A DNA stretch of 64,000 nt from Parafrankia irregularis (GTDB lineage Bacteria; Actinomycetota; Actinomycetes; Frankiales; Frankiaceae): assembly GCF_001536285.1 (NCBI RefSeq), contig NZ_FAOZ01000006.1, forward strand, positions 62,001-126,000, given 5' to 3'. The position numbers and the translations under genes are program-made. This document shows positions 61,649 through 64,000 of this stretch, piece after piece; the first letter of the stretch is position 1; every line of letters begins with the position of its first letter. The notes under the pieces were generated by a model. It was not told where the DNA came from. It did no database searches and was given only the letters and a program-made list of their open reading frames with translations.

Positions 61649-62626
61649 TCAGGCGTTCTCAAAGAGTTCCGGAGAGACACTGGCCTCGGTGTTCGGGATA
61701 CCGAGAGCGTTGGCCCGTTTGTCCGCCAGGGCGAGCAGTCGACGGATTCGCCCGGCAACGGCGTCCTTGGTCAGCGGCGGGTCGGCGAGCGCACCGAGCT
61801 CCTCCAGTGACGCCTGTGCGTGTTCGAGCCGCAACCGTCCGGCCGCGAGCAGGTGGTCCGGCGCATCGTCACCGAGGATGCGCATCGCCGCCTGCACCCG
61901 GGCACCGGCCGCCACCGCGGCCCGCGCCGACCGGCGCAGGTTGGCGTCATCGAAGTTCGCGAGCCGGTTCGCCGTCGCCCGGACCTCGCGGCGCATCCGC
62001 CGCTCCTCCCAGGCCATCAGGCTGTCATGCGCACCGATCTTGGTCAGCAGCGCGCCGATCGCGTCGCCGTCGCGGACCACCACCCGGTCGACTCCGCGCA
62101 CGTCCCGGCTCTTCGCCTGCACGCCCATCCGCCGGGCCGCGCCGACCAGCGCCAGCGCCGCCTCCGGGCCGGGCGCGGTGACCTCCATCGAGCAGGACCG
62201 CCCCGGCTCGGTGAGCGAGCCATGCGCGAGGAACGCGCCTCGCCAGGCCGCCGCCGCGTCGCAGGCAGACCCGGTGACCACCTGCGGCGGCAGGCCACGC
62301 ACCGGGCGGCCGCGCTGGTCCAGCAGGCCCGTCGAGCGGGCGAGCTGCTCACCGTCGCGCTCCACGCGGACGATGTAGCGCACCGACCGCCGTAGCCCGC
62401 CGGCGGCGAGCACGGCGACCGACGACGGGAAGCCGAAGACCTCGGCGATCTCACGCCGCAGTCGACGCGCGGTGGAGCCGGTGTCCAGCTCGGCCTCCAC
62501 CACGATGCGCCCGCCGACGATGTGCAGGCCGCCGGCGAACCGCAGCAGCGCCGCCATCTCAGCCCGCCGACAGCAGGGCTTGGCCACTCGCAGCCTGCTC
62601 AGTTCGTCCTTGACGGTGGCCGTCAT
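61649..62626 (-). CDS. whiA: Sporulation transcription regulator WhiA
   Basis: 325 residues from ATG 62626; two upstream in-frame starts exist, but homologues begin at [12 protein letters not shown]. WhiA combines a LAGLIDADG-type homing-endonuclease fold (about 20-215, e.g. [40 protein letters not shown]) with a C-terminal helix-turn-helix DNA-binding domain ([20 protein letters not shown]). In Streptomyces it works with WhiB to control developmental cell division; homologues occur in nearly all Gram-positives. It is directly downstream of yvcK, as in most Actinobacteria, and precedes the glycolytic genes. Confidence 0.97.
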   Translation of the reverse strand: MTATVKDELSRLRVAKPCCRRAEMAALLRFAGGLHIVGGRIVVEAELDTGSTARRLRREIAEVFGFPSSVAVLAAGGLRRSVRYIVRVERDGEQLARSTGLLDQRGRPVRGLPPQVVTGSACDAAAAWRGAFLAHGSLTEPGRSCSMEVTAPGPEAALALVGAARRMGVQAKSRDVRGVDRVVVRDGDAIGALLTKIGAHDSLMAWEERRMRREVRATANRLANFDDANLRRSARAAVAAGARVQAAMRILGDDAPDHLLAAGRLRLEHAQASLEELGALADPPLTKDAVAGRIRRLLALADKRANALGIPNTEASVSPELFENA

Positions 62627-62640
62627 CGCCGCCACACCGA

Positions 62641-63849
62641 TCACTCCTTGCATTCACCGGAGGGGATCCGATGGCCTCGGCCACCGGTCGTTGAGCACCC
62701 GACGCCCGAGGGATCGACGCACGCCGCACCCCGGTCCCGCCAGGACCGTTCGTCCACGGGACGTGGGGGCACCGGCACCGCCGCCCGGCCCACATCGGCC
62801 TGGCTGCCGGGTGCGAACACGGCACGGAACGCGGCCGCGAGACGCTCGGGATCGTGCAGGGCCGGCTCGTCGGCGGCCCGCACGGACGAAAGGTGAAGCC
62901 TGCCGCCCAGATCCGCGGCCGCACGGGCCAGCGGTTCCGGATCATCGACCGCGGCGGGATCCGCGATCACGACGTCCAGGCGAAGACCGGGGACATGGGT
63001 GGCCAGCGCGTGCAGATGTGCCTCGGGCGTGTACCCGGCGGTCTCACCGGGCTGCGCCACGAGATTGAGGACCATGACGCGGCGGGCCCGGGAACCCGTG
63101 ATCGCCGCGCGCATGTCCGGCACGAGCAGGTGCGGAAGCACACTCGTGTAGAGCGAACCGGGCCCCAGGACGATCCAGTCCGCGGCCTCGGCGGCGGCCA
63201 GCGCCGCGCCGCACGCCGCAGGCGCCGCGGGCACCAGCCGAACGCCCTCGACCCGGCCCGGAGTCGTGGCGACCGCGGCCTGACCGCGGACCTCCACCGA
63301 CTTCCCCGGCTCCACCGAATCCACCGGCCGATCCGTGCCGGTGCCGGTGCCGGTCCCAGTCCCAGTGCCAGTGCCAGTGCCAGCACCGATATCGGCGATG
63401 GCGCCCGAGCCGGCGCCGAGGCCCGTCACATCCGCGACGATGTCGATACCGTCGCAGGACAGTGGGAGGACCCGGCCGTCGACGCCGAGCAGGGACGCAG
63501 CCAGGTCAAGCGCGGCGACCGGCGAACCCGCGCGTTCGGCCAGCGCGGTCAGGACGAGGTTCCCGACCGCGTGGCCGGCGAGCGGCCCGTCGCCCCCGAA
63601 GCGGTGCTGGAAGAGGTCGGTCCACGTGGTGGACCAGCCGTCGGTGCCGGCGAGCGCGGCCAGTGCCATCCGCAGATCGCCCATGGGCAACGCGCCGAGC
63701 TCGGCCCGCAGCCGACCGGACGATCCGCCGTCGTCACCCACGGTGACGACGGCGGTCAGGTGTGCGGTGATCCGCCGCAACGCCGACAGCGACGCCGCCA
63801 GCCCGTGCCCGCCACCGAACGCGGTGATCGCGAGAGCGTCGCCGGTCAC
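62641..63849 (-). CDS. yvcK: Gluconeogenesis factor YvcK (UDP-GlcNAc-binding CofD-like protein)
   Basis: 402 residues from GTG 63849, overlapping the rapZ stop by 4 bp. The CofD-like fold is evident: [39 protein letters not shown] and [15 protein letters not shown]. Then come [33 protein letters not shown] and [13 protein letters not shown]. YvcK (CuvA in mycobacteria) binds UDP-GlcNAc and influences cell-wall precursor supply and carbon use. A Gly-Thr dipeptide run of eight or more units (about residues 156-172), unlike other YvcK proteins, interrupts the middle. Part of rapZ-yvcK-whiA. Confidence 0.95.
   Translation of the reverse strand: MTGDALAITAFGGGHGLAASLSALRRITAHLTAVVTVGDDGGSSGRLRAELGALPMGDLRMALAALAGTDGWSTTWTDLFQHRFGGDGPLAGHAVGNLVLTALAERAGSPVAALDLAASLLGVDGRVLPLSCDGIDIVADVTGLGAGSGAIADIGAGTGTGTGTGTGTGTGTDRPVDSVEPGKSVEVRGQAAVATTPGRVEGVRLVPAAPAACGAALAAAEAADWIVLGPGSLYTSVLPHLLVPDMRAAITGSRARRVMVLNLVAQPGETAGYTPEAHLHALATHVPGLRLDVVIADPAAVDDPEPLARAAADLGGRLHLSSVRAADEPALHDPERLAAAFRAVFAPGSQADVGRAAVPVPPRPVDERSWRDRGAACVDPSGVGCSTTGGRGHRIPSGECKE
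63335..63382. repeat. 6-bp tandem repeat inside yvcK
   Basis: Eight hexamers run from 63335 to 63382: three of gtgccg, then two of gtccca, then three of gtgcca. On the coding strand they encode alternating Gly-Thr. Confidence 0.9.
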
Positions 63850-64000
63850 TCGCGGCCCAGATCCCGGTGCACCACACGCACCCCGATGCCGTCGGCGGCG
63901 AGCCGTGCCCCCAGCTGCTCGGCCACGGCGACACTGCGGTGCTTGCCACCGGTGCAGCCCACCGCCAGCGTGAGGTAGCGCTTCCCCTCCCGCACGTAGC
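63846..64000 (-). CDS. rapZ: RNase adapter protein RapZ / YvcJ, C-terminal end (gene runs off the right edge)
   Basis: The last 50 codons are present. They read [20 protein letters not shown] followed by [10 protein letters not shown] and end with [19 protein letters not shown] is the C-terminal RapZ signature. The family has a nucleotide-binding N-terminus and, in proteobacteria, directs RNase E to a small RNA; in Gram-positives its role is less clear. The stop overlaps the yvcK start by 4 bp, giving the conserved order rapZ-yvcK-whiA. Confidence 0.95.
   Translation of the reverse strand, partial: YVREGKRYLTLAVGCTGGKHRSVAVAEQLGARLAADGIGVRVVHRDLGRE

Overview
The window is a very GC-rich, gene-dense actinobacterial chromosome segment. 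Many starts are GTG, and it carries actinobacterial markers such as WhiA, RbpA, OpcA, coproheme decarboxylase HemQ and DUF3000/DUF3159/DUF3710 proteins. The overall style and gene sets suggest a Frankia-like organism. That genus call is inference from general knowledge, because no rRNA or other taxonomic marker is present. No prophage, transposase, CRISPR array, tRNA or rRNA gene was seen.

Layout: 1-2510, end of treY and complete treZ (trehalose from glycogen). 2593-6353, a tiny membrane protein, a RibD-like reductase, and a small/large gene pair resembling a WXG/ESX-type partner and effector. 6440-11441, ATP-dependent DNA ligase (LigC type), an APS kinase carrying a decayed ATP-sulfurylase-like N-terminus, and a polyprenyl glycosylphosphotransferase. 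12297-15970, hemE, coproporphyrinogen oxidase and hemQ (coproporphyrin-dependent haem route). 16172-26889, DUF3817, DUF3000, RNase D, thiolase, FadB-like enzyme, flippase-like protein and dxs. 27698-36060, TRAM-type RNA methyltransferase, APC permease, two TrkA proteins, DUF3159, OB-fold, DUF3710 and dut. From memory, the order hemQ to dut closely follows the M. tuberculosis Rv2676c-Rv2697c region. 36401-41320, DUF4235, gamma-carbonic anhydrase family protein, valS and an inositol-monophosphatase family enzyme.

41388-45341 is the most unusual part: a same-strand set of carnitine-type acyltransferase, SAM methyltransferase and 2-oxoglutarate/Fe(II) oxygenase. It could make, modify and acylate a methylated amino-acid-like molecule. 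46376-53130 carries ctaB and tal-zwf-opcA-pgl (pentose phosphate), with no transketolase gene where one is usual. 53163-64000 holds a SHOCT protein, Ser/Thr kinase, rbpA, orphan solute-binding lipoprotein, secG, tpiA-pgk-gap (lower glycolysis), whiA, yvcK and the end of rapZ.

Non-coding structure is the other theme. A dispersed palindromic element occurs three times; two copies share a 35-bp outer block at exactly the same distance (77 bp) from their hairpins. Short tandem repeats with periods of about 15-18 bp recur at gene boundaries and inside low-complexity protein segments. A 19-bp perfect palindrome lies between hemE and DUF3817. Several strong hairpins sit where terminators are expected.
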